Of a stretch of 64,000 nt of DNA, positions 1 to 8,406 are shown piece after piece (the first letter of the stretch is position 1; every line of letters begins with the position of its first letter). The notes beneath the pieces were generated by a model. It saw only the letters and a program-made list of their open reading frames with translations. It did not search any database and was not told where the DNA came from. Source of the stretch: Acidimicrobiales bacterium (GTDB lineage Bacteria; Actinomycetota; Acidimicrobiia; Acidimicrobiales; JAUJNH01); the NCBI GenBank assembly GCA_030448245.1, contig JAUJNH010000009.1, positions 1-64,000 of the forward strand, read 5' to 3'. The position numbers and the translations under genes are program-made.

Positions 1-987
1 GGGCGGCCGCTTGGGCCCGAGGCGCACCGCGTCCTCACGGCTCCACGGGGCGACGACGACCCGACCGTGAAGGTCGGCCAGCCGACGGGCGGCCGCAGGC
101 ACCGGCGACGACAGCTTGCCGCCAAAGGCGCCGCCGTTGGCCAGGGGGCTGGCCGGGTCGCCGCCGGGCTCGCACCACGAGCAGTCCGGCTCGAGGTACG
201 CCGGCTCGACCCAGGTGGTGGCCAGGGTCAGATCCCAGTCGCCGGCCGGCGGCTCGATCGGCCACTGCAGCGGGAGCGTCGTGCGGCGTCCCTGCACCTT
301 GGCCGCCGCCGCCCTTGCCTCGGACAACGTCTCGCCGACCGCCCACCCTCCGGCGCGGTCGGGCACGGCCACGAGAGCGTCAACGGGCGCGGTGTCGGAG
401 GCGAAGCCGGCCCGACCCAGGGCGACGTCGAGCCCCACCTGCTGGGGGCTGCCGCCCTCGAGCGTGGCGCGAGCCGCGGCCGCGCCGAGATCCCGCGCCA
501 CCACCCCGGCACCGGGGGTGCGGTGACGTTGGGTGCCCGCACCCTCGGACGTCTCGGCCGGTTGGAGCGCCGCTGCATCGACGATCGTGCGCCAGCCGGT
601 GCAGCGGCAGAGGTGGGCGAGGAGGGCATCCTCGACCCGGGCCGGCGTCGGGTCGGCCAGGGCGGCGAGGCGGACGAGGATGCCCGGCGTGCAGAACCCG
701 CACTGGCTGCCCCCTGTGGAGACGAGCGCGGCGGCCCATGCGGTCCGGGTGGCTTCAGGGAGGCCGTCGACGGTGGTGATGGACCGCCCGAGCACACGCC
801 GGGTCGAGGTGACGCAGGCCACCCGAGGCTGGCCGTCGACGAGCACGGTGCAACAGCCGCACTGGCCCTGGGGTGAGCAGCCGTCCTTCACCGACGTGGC
901 CCCGGCCCGCAGCCGCAGCACCTCGAGGAGGCTGCGCTGCTCGTCGCCCGGCTCCAGGGGGACAGCGCGTCCGTCGACCGTCAGCAC
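1..987 (-). CDS. (2Fe-2S)/molybdenum hydroxylase-type protein, cut at left edge
   Basis: 329 codons are visible and the 3' end lies outside the window. An N-terminal plant-type ferredoxin domain (CSPQGQCGCC) is followed by the second [2Fe-2S] helical domain of the xanthine dehydrogenase/aldehyde oxidase family (QCGFCTPG and CRCTGW). About 100 residues later comes a stretch typical of the molybdopterin-binding subunit (SWCEPGG, NGGAFGGK, SRED). The bulk of a normal molybdenum subunit between these parts is absent, so this is either a compact fusion or an internally deleted gene. A TAG in frame just upstream leaves GTG at 987 as the first plausible start. Role: probable electron-transfer part of a hydroxylase; substrate unknown. 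Confidence 0.7.
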   Translation of the reverse strand, partial: MLTVDGRAVPLEPGDEQRSLLEVLRLRAGATSVKDGCSPQGQCGCCTVLVDGQPRVACVTSTRRVLGRSITTVDGLPEATRTAWAAALVSTGGSQCGFCTPGILVRLAALADPTPARVEDALLAHLCRCTGWRTIVDAAALQPAETSEGAGTQRHRTPGAGVVARDLGAAAARATLEGGSPQQVGLDVALGRAGFASDTAPVDALVAVPDRAGGWAVGETLSEARAAAAKVQGRRTTLPLQWPIEPPAGDWDLTLATTWVEPAYLEPDCSWCEPGGDPASPLANGGAFGGKLSSPVPAAARRLADLHGRVVVAPWSREDAVRLGPKRPP

Positions 988-1026
988 CGCAGCCCAGTCT
1001 GGCCGGAGAGCCTGGGCGATGAGGTC

Positions 1027-1676
1027 CTACTCGCTGGTCAGCAGCCTCGCCGGCGCCACCCGCCGGGCCCGGCGGGCAGGCACGGCAGCGGCGGCGTTGG
1101 CAAGCCCGACGGAGGCGGCCAGCACCGCGGCCACCGAGGCGAAGGGGAAGGACGCCTCGGGCACGCCCCGATGCTGTCGGCGAAAAGCACGAACACCAGC
1201 CGCCCGGTGATCAGGCCGAGCGGCACGCCCAGCGCCAGGGGCACCAACGAGAACATCGTGGCCTGCCAGTGCACGGTGCGGGTGATCCAGCGGCTGTCCG
1301 CCCCCAGGGACCGGAGCACGGCCACGGCCCGGCGCCGGTTGTTGATCGACGTCACCATCACGTGGACGCCCCCCATCGCCGCTGAGGCGCCGACGAGCAG
1401 GGCCAGGAGGAAGGGGGTCGAGCGGACGCGGCCCAGGTTCAGGATCACGCTCGGGCGGCCGTACTCACCGAGCCCGAGGCGATCACCGGTACCGGCCGGT
1501 GCCCCCCTGCGGAGGGCGATGGCGGCCATCCTCGGCCTTGCCCCCGGATCGAGGCGTTCGAGTCCGCCGATGGTGGCGACGGCGTCCTTGCCCATTCCGT
1601 CGAGCCCCTCAACTGGAAGCACGACGGCGAGACCTGTGTCGCGGAACCGGTGGGCCTGGCCGGCTCCCTCGAGCAC
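1027..1676 (-). pseudogene. FtsX-like ABC permease, C-terminal remnant with frameshift
   Basis: The frame holds the C-terminal part of a MacB/FtsX-type permease: a membrane segment, the cytoplasmic turn (NNRRRAVAVLRSLGA), two more hydrophobic segments and the usual basic tail (VPARRARRVAPARLL) ending at TAG 1027-1029. The reading frame changes by -1 near position 1170, where GAVPEASFPF would be restored by one extra G. No N-terminal half, which should be several hundred residues, is found upstream. The frame is therefore both shifted and 5'-truncated. The shift alone could be a sequence error; the missing N-terminus suggests a real remnant or a deletion. Confidence 0.6.
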
Positions 1677-1753
1677 GCCCCGGGGGACCCGGCCGACTGC
1701 GGCACGCCTGCGGCCGGCTGGGTTGAGCCTCGTGGGTCGGCCAGACTGGTCGG

Positions 1754-2608
1754 GTGCTCTCGCGACGGACCGTCCTCGCCGCTGGCGCCGGCGCGGTGGC
1801 CCTCACCGCCTGCGGGGCCAGCTCCGCTCCCGGTCGTGGCAACCAGGGCGCTCTCGGGCTCAACCTCCTCGTGGTGACCCCGGAGGCCGAGACCGGCAAG
1901 CCCAGCCGTCTGGTGTTCGTGCTGCAGGACGACGACCAGGAGTACATCACCCCAAAGGCGGTGACGCTCCAGTTCGGCCCGACCCAGGACCGCTTCACCT
2001 CGCCGGTGGTCCAGGGTCAGGTCTTCACCGATGCCGCCCCGGCTCCGCCCTACTTCACCGTCGAGGCCGAGCTGGCGCCCAAGGGAACCGTGTGGGCTCA
2101 GGCCAAGGTCGACGGCAAGAAGGCGACGGCGCCGATCATGATCGTCGACGCCCGGCCGGGCCTGGTGCCGGGCCAGCCCATGCCACCGGTGCGCACGCCG
2201 TCGCCCGGTGACAGCGCCGGGCTGGAACAGGTGTGCACCCGGTCACCGGCCTGTCCCTGGCACGACGTCAGCCTCGACCAGGCCCTCGAGCAGGGCCGGC
2301 CCCTGGCCGTGCTGGTGTCCACCCCGGCCTTCTGCCAGACGGCGACGTGCGGCCCGGTGCTCGACATCCTGCTCCGGGCCGCCCCCGAGGTCGGAGACCG
2401 GGTCGGCTTCGTCCACCTCGAGGTCTACGCCACCCGCCCCACCGGCCCCGAGGTGACCCGCACCCCCCTCGCCCCTGCGGTGAAGGCCTTTGGCCTGGCC
2501 ACCGAACCCGTCCTGTTCCTGGTGGGCGCCGACGGCAACGTCAAAGACCGAGTAGACGGCCTCTACGGAACCACCGAAGCCACCCAAGCCCTGAAGAGCC
2601 TGCTGTAA
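1754..2608 (+). CDS. secreted thioredoxin-fold lipoprotein
   Basis: 284 residues from a GTG start. The N-terminus has twin arginines, a hydrophobic stretch and a lipobox-like LTAC, so the product is probably exported and lipid-anchored. Residues 25-140 look like an immunoglobulin-type domain. The C-terminal part (about 165-284) resembles a thioredoxin fold: FCQTATCGPVLD sits where a CxxC motif would be but reads C-x4-C, followed by a cis-Pro-like TEPVLFLV and a final beta-alpha unit. Similar proteins are annotated as hypothetical thioredoxin-like proteins in actinobacteria. Redox activity is inferred only. Confidence 0.7.
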   Translation: MLSRRTVLAAGAGAVALTACGASSAPGRGNQGALGLNLLVVTPEAETGKPSRLVFVLQDDDQEYITPKAVTLQFGPTQDRFTSPVVQGQVFTDAAPAPPYFTVEAELAPKGTVWAQAKVDGKKATAPIMIVDARPGLVPGQPMPPVRTPSPGDSAGLEQVCTRSPACPWHDVSLDQALEQGRPLAVLVSTPAFCQTATCGPVLDILLRAAPEVGDRVGFVHLEVYATRPTGPEVTRTPLAPAVKAFGLATEPVLFLVGADGNVKDRVDGLYGTTEATQALKSLL

Positions 2609-2800
2609 CCGCCACAGAACGCACCAGCGCCAACGGAGGGCAGTCGGGGGGAGCTCGAGGGGGCGCAGCTTGCGGAGCCCCCTCGTCAGGCGGCGAAAGG
2701 CGAGCTTGCTCGCCCGCCGTTAGTAGCAGCCGGCCAAAGGCCGTCGAACAAGACCCGCCCGAACGGAGGGAGCGCAGCGACCGAGTGAGGCGCGGCCGCG
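2609..2800. repeat. intergenic region with stacked hairpins
   Basis: This 190-bp gap lies between two convergent genes and carries at least two inverted repeats: GAGGGGGC/GCCCCCTC at 2657-2684 and GGCGAG/CTCGCC at 2699-2714. A GGCC-AAA-GGCC motif follows. They could act as a bidirectional terminator, although neither is followed by a clear T-run. Similar G-rich hairpins recur elsewhere in the window. Confidence 0.5.
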
Positions 2801-3142
2801 CTAGCTGAAGCTGTTGCCGCAGCCGCAGGAGCGGCTGGCGTTGGGGTTGATGACGTTGAAGCCGGCGCCCTGGAGGGTGTCCTTGTAGTCGAGGCTGGCC
2901 CCGGTCAGCATCGGGGCCGAGGCGGCGTCGATGACGATCTGGAAGCCGTCGTAGGGCACCTTGATGTCGTCGTCGGCGAAGTCCGAGTCGAAGAACATCT
3001 CGTAGGAGAACCCGGAGCAGCCGCCGGGGCGGACGGCGACGCGCAGGGCCAGGCTGGGGTCGCCCTCGGCCTTGAGGAGCTCGGCCACCTTGGCCGCCGC
3101 GGTGTCGGTCAGGATGAAGGGCTTGGTCTCAGTCGTGCTCAC
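2801..3142 (-). CDS. erpA: A-type Fe-S cluster carrier (HesB/IscA/ErpA family)
   Basis: 113 residues, typical family length. The three conserved cysteines are present: one in PGGCSGFSY and two in SCGCGNSFS at the C-terminus. Such proteins receive Fe-S clusters and pass them to target enzymes. The GTG start at 3142 overlaps the stop of the upstream regulator by 3 bases (positions 3140-3141 are shared with TGA), indicating translational coupling. Across the regulator lies a divergent Mrp-type ATPase, so this is a small Fe-S assembly locus. Assignment to ErpA rather than IscA or SufA is uncertain. Confidence 0.9.
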   Translation of the reverse strand: MSTTETKPFILTDTAAAKVAELLKAEGDPSLALRVAVRPGGCSGFSYEMFFDSDFADDDIKVPYDGFQIVIDAASAPMLTGASLDYKDTLQGAGFNVINPNASRSCGCGNSFS

Positions 3143-3810
3143 GGGGCCGATGGTACGCCTTCGAGGATGTCTACGCGACACGGATCGCGATCCTCGAGGG
3201 TGTGGAAGGCCTCGACGCTGGCCCCGCCCGCGGCCTCGACGTAGCCCTCGACGATGCCCCGGTGGAGGTGGCACACGACGGAGGGGAAGGCGGCGGCCAG
3301 GTCGGCGAAGGGGCAGCGGGTGAAGCCGATGGTCGTGGTGCTGCCCTCCTGGACGGCGGCGGGGTCGAACCCGAGGTCGGCGAGCTCGGCCACCAGCCCG
3401 GCCAGGCACGATGGGGCGAACGGCGCCTGCTCCTCGGCTGCGATCCGCCCCCGCTGGCGGCCGACGGCGGCGACCAGATCGGGGGCCGGGCTCCCGGCGG
3501 CGGCGACGCCGGCCAGCAGGGTCGAGAGCATGCGGAAGCCGCTGGGCTCGAGGCCCAGCGACGGCGCGTCGGCCGTGGTGCTCCAGCGGTGCTGGGGGCG
3601 GCCGACGGTGCCCCGGCTCTCGGCCTGGACCTCGACGAGCCCCGCATCCCGCATCCGGTCGAGGTGGGGGCGGACGGTGTTCGGGTGCAGGTCGAGCGTC
3701 TCGGCGATCTCGATGGTGGAGAGGGGTCCTTCGGAGCGGGCGAGCTCGAGGTAGATGGCGTAACGGGTGTTGTCCCCGAGCACCTTGAACACCTGGAGTC
3801 GCCGGTCCAC
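3139..3810 (-). CDS. SufR-like winged-helix regulator
   Basis: About 223 residues. The N-terminus is a DeoR/ArsR-type winged helix (IEIAETLDLHPNTVRPHLDR). The C-terminal domain has cysteines at APSC, TRCPFADL, VVCHLH and DPCRVDIL, resembling the Fe-S ligand pattern of SufR, a repressor of Fe-S assembly genes. GTG at 3810 is chosen because the helix-turn-helix follows at the usual distance. The gene is coupled to the A-type carrier downstream and divergent from mrp with only 43 bp between starts, so one operator could control both sides. Cluster binding is inferred. Confidence 0.75.
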   Translation of the reverse strand: MDRRLQVFKVLGDNTRYAIYLELARSEGPLSTIEIAETLDLHPNTVRPHLDRMRDAGLVEVQAESRGTVGRPQHRWSTTADAPSLGLEPSGFRMLSTLLAGVAAAGSPAPDLVAAVGRQRGRIAAEEQAPFAPSCLAGLVAELADLGFDPAAVQEGSTTTIGFTRCPFADLAAAFPSVVCHLHRGIVEGYVEAAGGASVEAFHTLEDRDPCRVDILEGVPSAP

Positions 3811-3840
3811 GGCCCACAGGATAACCACGGCCCAGCCCGG

Positions 3841-3846
3841 TAGTAT
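3841..3846 (+). promoter_or_regulatory. -10-like TAGTAT upstream of mrp
   Basis: TAGTAT lies 7 bases before the GTG at 3854 within the 43-bp divergent gap. This spacing suggests a leaderless or nearly leaderless transcript. No ribosome binding site is visible. Confidence 0.4.
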
Positions 3847-3853
3847 CGAGGGC

Positions 3854-5032
3854 GTGCCCGTGAACGCCGACGACGTCCTCGCCGCGCTGCGGGGCGTGAT
3901 CGACCCGGAGCTGGGCGACGACGTCGTCTCGCTCGGGATGGTCCGGAGCGTCTCGGTCGATCCGGCCGCCGCCGAGGGTGGTCCTCCGGGGGGCGATGAG
4001 GCTGGTTCGGGGCACGTGGCCGTCGAGCTGGCGCTCACCACCGAGGGGTGCCCGCTGAAGGTGCAGCTGCGCAAGGACGTCGAGGCCCGGGTCGGCGCCG
4101 TCGCCGGCGTCACCTCGGTGAAGACCACGTTCGGGGTCATGGACCGGGAGGAGAAGACGCACCTGATGGACCGGGCCAGGGCCAAGGCCCAGGAGGGGGC
4201 GCCGGCCACCGACATCCCCGGCACCTGCAAGGTGGTGGCCATCGCCTCGGGCAAGGGCGGGGTGGGCAAGTCGTCGGTCACGGCCAACCTGGCGGCGGGG
4301 CTGGCCCAGCGGGGCCTCACGGTCGGGGTGCTCGACGCCGACATCTGGGGCTTCTCGATCCCGCGCATGCTCGGCATCGACGAGAAGCTCGAGGTGACCG
4401 GCACGGCCGAGTCGTGGAGCATGGCGCCGGTCGAGGTGGCCATCGGTTCCGGCCGGGTCAAGGTCGTCTCGATGGGGTTCCTGGCCGGCGAGACCGAGGC
4501 GATCATGTGGCGCGGGCTGATGCTGAACCGGGCTCTGCAGCACTTCGTCGAGGACGTGTCGTGGGGGGCGATGGACTACCTCCTCATCGACCTGCCGCCC
4601 GGCACCGGCGACATCCAGATGGGCCTGGCCCGGATGCTGCCCCGCAGCGAGGTCATCATCGTCACCACGCCGGCGCTGGCGGCCCAGACGGTGGCCGGCC
4701 GGGCCGCCGACATGGCTCGCAAGGGCCATCTGCGGGTGGCGGGCGTCATCGAGAACATGAGCGCCTTTGTCTGCGAGCACGGCACCAGCTACCCGCTGTT
4801 CGGCGCCGGCGGTGGCGCCAGGCTGGCCAGCCAGGTCGGCGTGCCCCTGCTCGGCCAGGTGCCGATGGAGCCTGCGGTGGCAGCGGGGGGCGACGAAGGG
4901 CGCCCGGCCGTGCTGGGCGACGGCCCTGCGGCCGAGGCCTTCCGCGAGCTCGCTCGGGTCGTGGCCGAGGAGGCGGTGCCCGTGGTCGAGGTGACCGGCT
5001 GCTCGGCCGCCTCGATCCTGGCGTCGCTCTGA
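3854..5032 (+). CDS. mrp: Mrp/NBP35-family Fe-S carrier ATPase
   Basis: 392 residues. An N-terminal DUF59/MIP18-like domain (about 1-95) precedes a deviant Walker A P-loop (SGKGGVGKSSV), a Walker A' aspartate (VLDADIWG) and the DLPPGTGD motif. These ATPases hold and transfer Fe-S clusters. The family's usual C-terminal CxxC is not present in standard form; ENMSAFVCEHG supplies one cysteine. GTG 3854 or 3860 are both possible. The position opposite a SufR-like regulator and an A-type carrier supports a role in Fe-S assembly. Confidence 0.9.
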   Translation: MPVNADDVLAALRGVIDPELGDDVVSLGMVRSVSVDPAAAEGGPPGGDEAGSGHVAVELALTTEGCPLKVQLRKDVEARVGAVAGVTSVKTTFGVMDREEKTHLMDRARAKAQEGAPATDIPGTCKVVAIASGKGGVGKSSVTANLAAGLAQRGLTVGVLDADIWGFSIPRMLGIDEKLEVTGTAESWSMAPVEVAIGSGRVKVVSMGFLAGETEAIMWRGLMLNRALQHFVEDVSWGAMDYLLIDLPPGTGDIQMGLARMLPRSEVIIVTTPALAAQTVAGRAADMARKGHLRVAGVIENMSAFVCEHGTSYPLFGAGGGARLASQVGVPLLGQVPMEPAVAAGGDEGRPAVLGDGPAAEAFRELARVVAEEAVPVVEVTGCSAASILASL

Positions 5033-5097
5033 GGGCCGACCAGCCGGTGGGGGCTGGGTCAGTCGGCGGGCCGGCGAGCCCCGACCGGCACCGGTCG

Positions 5098-6603
5098 ATG
5101 AGCGTGGCCGCCGTCGCCTCGGCCGGCGCTGGGGAACAGGGCGCTCGGCGGGTGCTGGCCTGGCCGCGGCAGGTCGTGCTGGCGGGGTGGTGGCTGGTGC
5201 CCGCCCTGGTGCTGACCGGGCTCGGTGGTGCGCTGGTGGCCCGGCGCCATGGGCTCTGGTACGACGAGCTGTACACGGCCGAGGTGGCCCGCCTGCCGGT
5301 GGGCGACCTGGTGCGGGCGGTGGTGCGGGGCGAGGGGACGATCCCGTACCTGCGCGACGCGCCGCCCTCGTACAACGCGCCGTACTACCTGGTGGCCCAC
5401 CTGTGGCTCGGCGTCACGGGGTTGGCCGCCGACGAGGTGGGGCTGCGGCTGCTGTCGCTGGTCTCGGCGGTCGGCGGCGTGGCCGCCGCCACCCTGGCGG
5501 TGGGGCGGCTGGCGGGGCGCCGGCTGGCGCTGGTCTTCGGGCTGATGGTGGCGGCCAACCCGCTGGTGGTGGAGTACGCGGCCGAAGCGCGTGGCTACGG
5601 GCTGGTCCTGCTGGGCGCCGGGCTCCTGGTGCTGGGCTTCGCCCGGTGGCTCGACGACCGCCCGGGTGCGGTGGCGCTGGTCGGCCTGGCGGCAGCCGCA
5701 ACCGGGCTGGCCCACTGGTTCGGCCTGCTGGTGGTGGCGGGCGTAGGGGTGGCCGCGGCCGTGCTGCGAGGGCGGAAGGCCGCCGGTCTGGTGGCGGTGC
5801 TGGCGGCGGCGTCTTTGCCGACGGCCGGGCTGGTGGTGGTGGCCCTCGCCAACGGTGTGGGCGGCTCGGGAGCCGAGTGGATCGCCGACGTGGGCGGCGC
5901 CGTGCCCCGGCTGCTGCTCCGGTCGTGGTCGGGCGGCTCGGCCTGGCTGCTGTGGCCGACGGCGGTGCTGGCGGTCGTCGGGGTGGTTCGGGGAAGCGGC
6001 CCGGCCCGCACGACAGGTGTGTGCTGGTTCGGCGTGCCACTGGCCGTCGTCACCGTGGCCGAGCTGGTGCGCCCGGTGTACGTCGACCGGTACCTGCTGC
6101 CGGCGCTGATCGGGCTGGCCCTGCTGGTGGCCCTCGGCGTCGTCGCCCTGCGCCCCCGGTGGCTGGCCGCGGTGGCTGCCGCCGCCGTGGTGGCCGCATC
6201 GGCTGCGGCCTCGGTGGACGGCAGCCAGCTGGGGCCGAAGGAGGACGTGCGCGCTGCGGTCGACGCCGTCGCCCGGGCCCACCGGCCCGGCCAGCCCGTC
6301 GTCGCCGCGGCGCGCTGGGACGCCCTCGGCCTCGACCACTACGCCCGGAAGGACCGGCCGGCGCTGGTGGCCGACCTGGTGCTGCCGCCGGCGACCGTCC
6401 CCGCCGGGGCGCGCACCGTCTGGGTGGTGCGGCGGGAGGAGGGCGGCGTGAAGGGCGATGCCGGCAAGCTGGCGTCCCTCGACCACGAGCTGGGCGGCAG
6501 GGGGCTCCGTGTGGCCGAGGAGCGGCGCTTTGCCGGTCGGTACGCCACCACGCTGGTCCAGCGCTGGAGCGAGCCCGGCGAGGGCGGGGCCGCTCGTCCC
6601 TGA
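5098..6603 (+). CDS. GT39-like polytopic glycosyltransferase
   Basis: 501 residues with about ten hydrophobic segments. The first extracytoplasmic loop carries WYDELYTAEVA, the acidic motif of the PMT/ArnT-like (GT39/GT83) superfamily, and EARGYGL matches the second conserved loop. The last 130 residues are soluble. Such enzymes use polyprenyl-phosphate sugars to modify proteins or glycans outside the membrane. Donor and acceptor are unknown. ATG 5098 is the first start after mrp. Confidence 0.75.
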   Translation: MSVAAVASAGAGEQGARRVLAWPRQVVLAGWWLVPALVLTGLGGALVARRHGLWYDELYTAEVARLPVGDLVRAVVRGEGTIPYLRDAPPSYNAPYYLVAHLWLGVTGLAADEVGLRLLSLVSAVGGVAAATLAVGRLAGRRLALVFGLMVAANPLVVEYAAEARGYGLVLLGAGLLVLGFARWLDDRPGAVALVGLAAAATGLAHWFGLLVVAGVGVAAAVLRGRKAAGLVAVLAAASLPTAGLVVVALANGVGGSGAEWIADVGGAVPRLLLRSWSGGSAWLLWPTAVLAVVGVVRGSGPARTTGVCWFGVPLAVVTVAELVRPVYVDRYLLPALIGLALLVALGVVALRPRWLAAVAAAAVVAASAAASVDGSQLGPKEDVRAAVDAVARAHRPGQPVVAAARWDALGLDHYARKDRPALVADLVLPPATVPAGARTVWVVRREEGGVKGDAGKLASLDHELGGRGLRVAEERRFAGRYATTLVQRWSEPGEGGAARP

Positions 6604-6675
6604 TCCAGGGACGGGACCCCGGTCCGGCTCGAGGAGGGGGCGGTAGGTTGACCGCCAACCGCCAAGGAGCAACCG

Positions 6676-6852
6676 ATGGACAACAAGCTCGTCTTCCTCT
6701 TCTACGCCGCCGCCGTGATCTGCTTCGTGCTGGCCGCGGCGGGCGACGTCCCGAGGCGGCGGGGCGCCCTGGCTCGTGTGGCCCTGATCCCGCTCGGCTT
6801 GGCGCTGTACGTCTTCCCGCAGATGTGGAACGCCGGGGTCGCCGGCTTCTGA
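6676..6852 (+). CDS. small two-helix membrane protein
   Basis: 58 residues starting with MDNKLVFLFYAAAVI and ending in VAGF. Two hydrophobic segments (about 5-24 and 36-53) flank a short basic loop (PRRRGALAR). AAGGAG lies 7-12 bases upstream of the ATG, a good ribosome binding site. No family recognised; similar short proteins with this layout are common in actinobacteria. Confidence 0.6.
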   Translation: MDNKLVFLFYAAAVICFVLAAAGDVPRRRGALARVALIPLGLALYVFPQMWNAGVAGF

Positions 6853-6869
6853 GCCGCCCCTGGTGCGGC

Positions 6870-7179
6870 CTACTGCTGCAGCTCCTGGGCCATGATCTCC
6901 TGGCCCAGCTCGAGGCACTCCGCGCAGATCAGCGAGCTCGGACCGGCGACCAGCCCATCGACGAGCGCGCGGGTCTTCCCGTAGAACGAGCAGAGCTCGG
7001 GGGCATCCTCCCCCACCGGGCGCAACGCTGCCCCCGAGCCGCGAACCGGTGCCCGGGTGGCGATCACCTCGAGCGCCGCCGGGACGCAGCGGTCGCAGAT
7101 GTAGGCGCCGGGCCCGCTCGACGAGGCTGCCGGACTCGGCCTTCGGGCGTCCGCAGAAGGAGCCAGGCGAGCGAGCCAC
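6870..7179 (-). pseudogene. tandem ClpX-type C4 zinc-finger protein, degenerate and frameshifted
   Basis: Two copies of the ClpX N-terminal zinc-binding fold are recognisable: SFCGRPKAESGSLV followed by GPGAYICDRCV, then LCSFYGKTRALVDGLV followed by ICAECLELGQEI. The first cysteine of copy one is Gly, and the second cysteine of copy two is Tyr (TAC for TGC), so each finger lacks one zinc ligand. The frame also changes inside copy one near 7118. The intact product would be about 102 residues from GTG 7179. Two ligand substitutions plus a frameshift argue for a decaying gene rather than a single sequence error. Confidence 0.6.
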
Positions 7180-7595
7180 CCGACCCGGAGCGCCGGCGCC
7201 ACCGGCGCGCGCCGCCGGAGCGGGCCGCCGAGCTGAAGGGAAAGCCCCAAGTCGAGCTGAACGGTGACACCGGGCCCGGGGCGTCCGGACCAGGGCATAG
7301 CGGACCAAGCGAGGTTTTTTGGATAGGAGCCGAGGGGGGCGGGTAACCGCCCTCCGACGCCCCAAGCCGCACTGCGCGGTGCATCTCGCTTCCAGGCAGC
7401 CGGGCACCGTTCGATGGGCTTCACCCCAGCTTGCCAATTGACAGCTCTGAGCTCGGACCAGCCAGTCGGAAGAGGTCGACGAGCTGCGGCGCGAGGGCCA
7501 GGACTCGACGCTGCGGCGTATCCAGCTCGTCGAGCGCGACGCCCGCTCTTCCTGCAAGACCGTCAGCTACCACCTGAAGAGAAGAGGACGAACAC
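7180..7595. other. 416-bp non-coding stretch upstream of PRC-barrel gene
   Basis: No convincing gene. A TTGACA hexamer occurs at 7438-7443 and a T6 run near 7315. The last 130 bases are open in one frame and could be a leader. AGAAGAGGA just before 7596 is the ribosome binding site of the next gene. Confidence 0.4.
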
Positions 7596-8342
7596 ATGGC
7601 ACAGGACACAGAGCAGCTGAAGGGTTGGATCGGCCGGAACCTGATCGACGGGGCCGGCCAGACGGTCGGCAGGATTGCCGACATCTACCTGGACGACGAC
7701 ACCGGCGAGCCCGAGTGGCTGGCGGTGAGCAGCGGGACGACGGGAGGCGACGTCAGCTTCGTGCCGCTCACCGGGGCTGCCGTCAGCGGCAACGACCTGC
7801 AGGTCCAGTTCACCCGGGACCAGATCACGAGCTCGCCCGACGCCGACGCCGACGGGCAGCTGTCAAAGGACGAGGAGGCCCGCCTCTACGACCACTACGG
7901 CTACGACTACGGCGAGCGCCGCTCCGACAGCGGCCTGCCCGAGGGGGGTGGCGCGCCCCGCTCGAACCGCGACGACGCCATGACCCGTTCGGAGGAGGAG
8001 CTCGACGTCTCGAAGACGAGCCGGGAGGCCGGCCGGGTGCGGTTGCGCAAGTGGGTCGACACCGAGCGGGTGGAGACGACCGTGCCGGTGGCCCGCGAAG
8101 AGGTGCGGATCGAGCGCGAGCCGATCACCGAGGCCAACATGGACCAGGCCATGGCCGGAGCCGAGATCACCGAGTCCGTGCACGAGGTCGTCCTGAACGA
8201 GGAGGAGGCGGTGGCCACCACCCGCGTGACCCCCAAGGAGCGGATCCGCGTCGACAAGGACACCGTGGTGGAAGAGCAGCAGGTGGCAGCCGACCTCCGC
8301 AAGGAGCGGGTCGAGTTGCAGGACGACACCACCCCCCGTTGA
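7596..8342 (+). CDS. PRC-barrel and DUF2382 (YsnF/AvaK) protein
   Basis: 248 residues. Residues 5-85 form a PRC-barrel (LIDGAGQTVGRIADIYLDD), a charged linker follows, and residues 130-243 are a DUF2382 domain of alternating charged strands (SEEELDV, VRLRKWVDTERVETTVPV, DLRKERVEL). Family members are linked to stress tolerance, but no biochemical activity is established. AGAGGA lies 6-11 bases upstream of the ATG. A DUF2382-only protein follows two genes later. Confidence 0.85.
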   Translation: MAQDTEQLKGWIGRNLIDGAGQTVGRIADIYLDDDTGEPEWLAVSSGTTGGDVSFVPLTGAAVSGNDLQVQFTRDQITSSPDADADGQLSKDEEARLYDHYGYDYGERRSDSGLPEGGGAPRSNRDDAMTRSEEELDVSKTSREAGRVRLRKWVDTERVETTVPVAREEVRIEREPITEANMDQAMAGAEITESVHEVVLNEEEAVATTRVTPKERIRVDKDTVVEEQQVAADLRKERVELQDDTTPR

Positions 8343-8406
8343 CCGCATCCGGGTAGGCTGCGGGGTTTCCCCTGCGGCCCGCCCGCCGCTCGCCCCAGGA
8401 GGCCCC

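Noticed and set aside
2801-4780. Very long open frame on the minus strand across mrp
   Set aside because: Only its first 113 codons from the 3' end are real (A-type carrier). The rest is an antisense shadow of mrp, caused by high GC.
7464-7595. Open frame reading VDELRREGQDSTLRRIQL before the PRC-barrel gene
   Set aside because: It has no start or ribosome binding site and runs out of frame into the next gene; more likely leader sequence.
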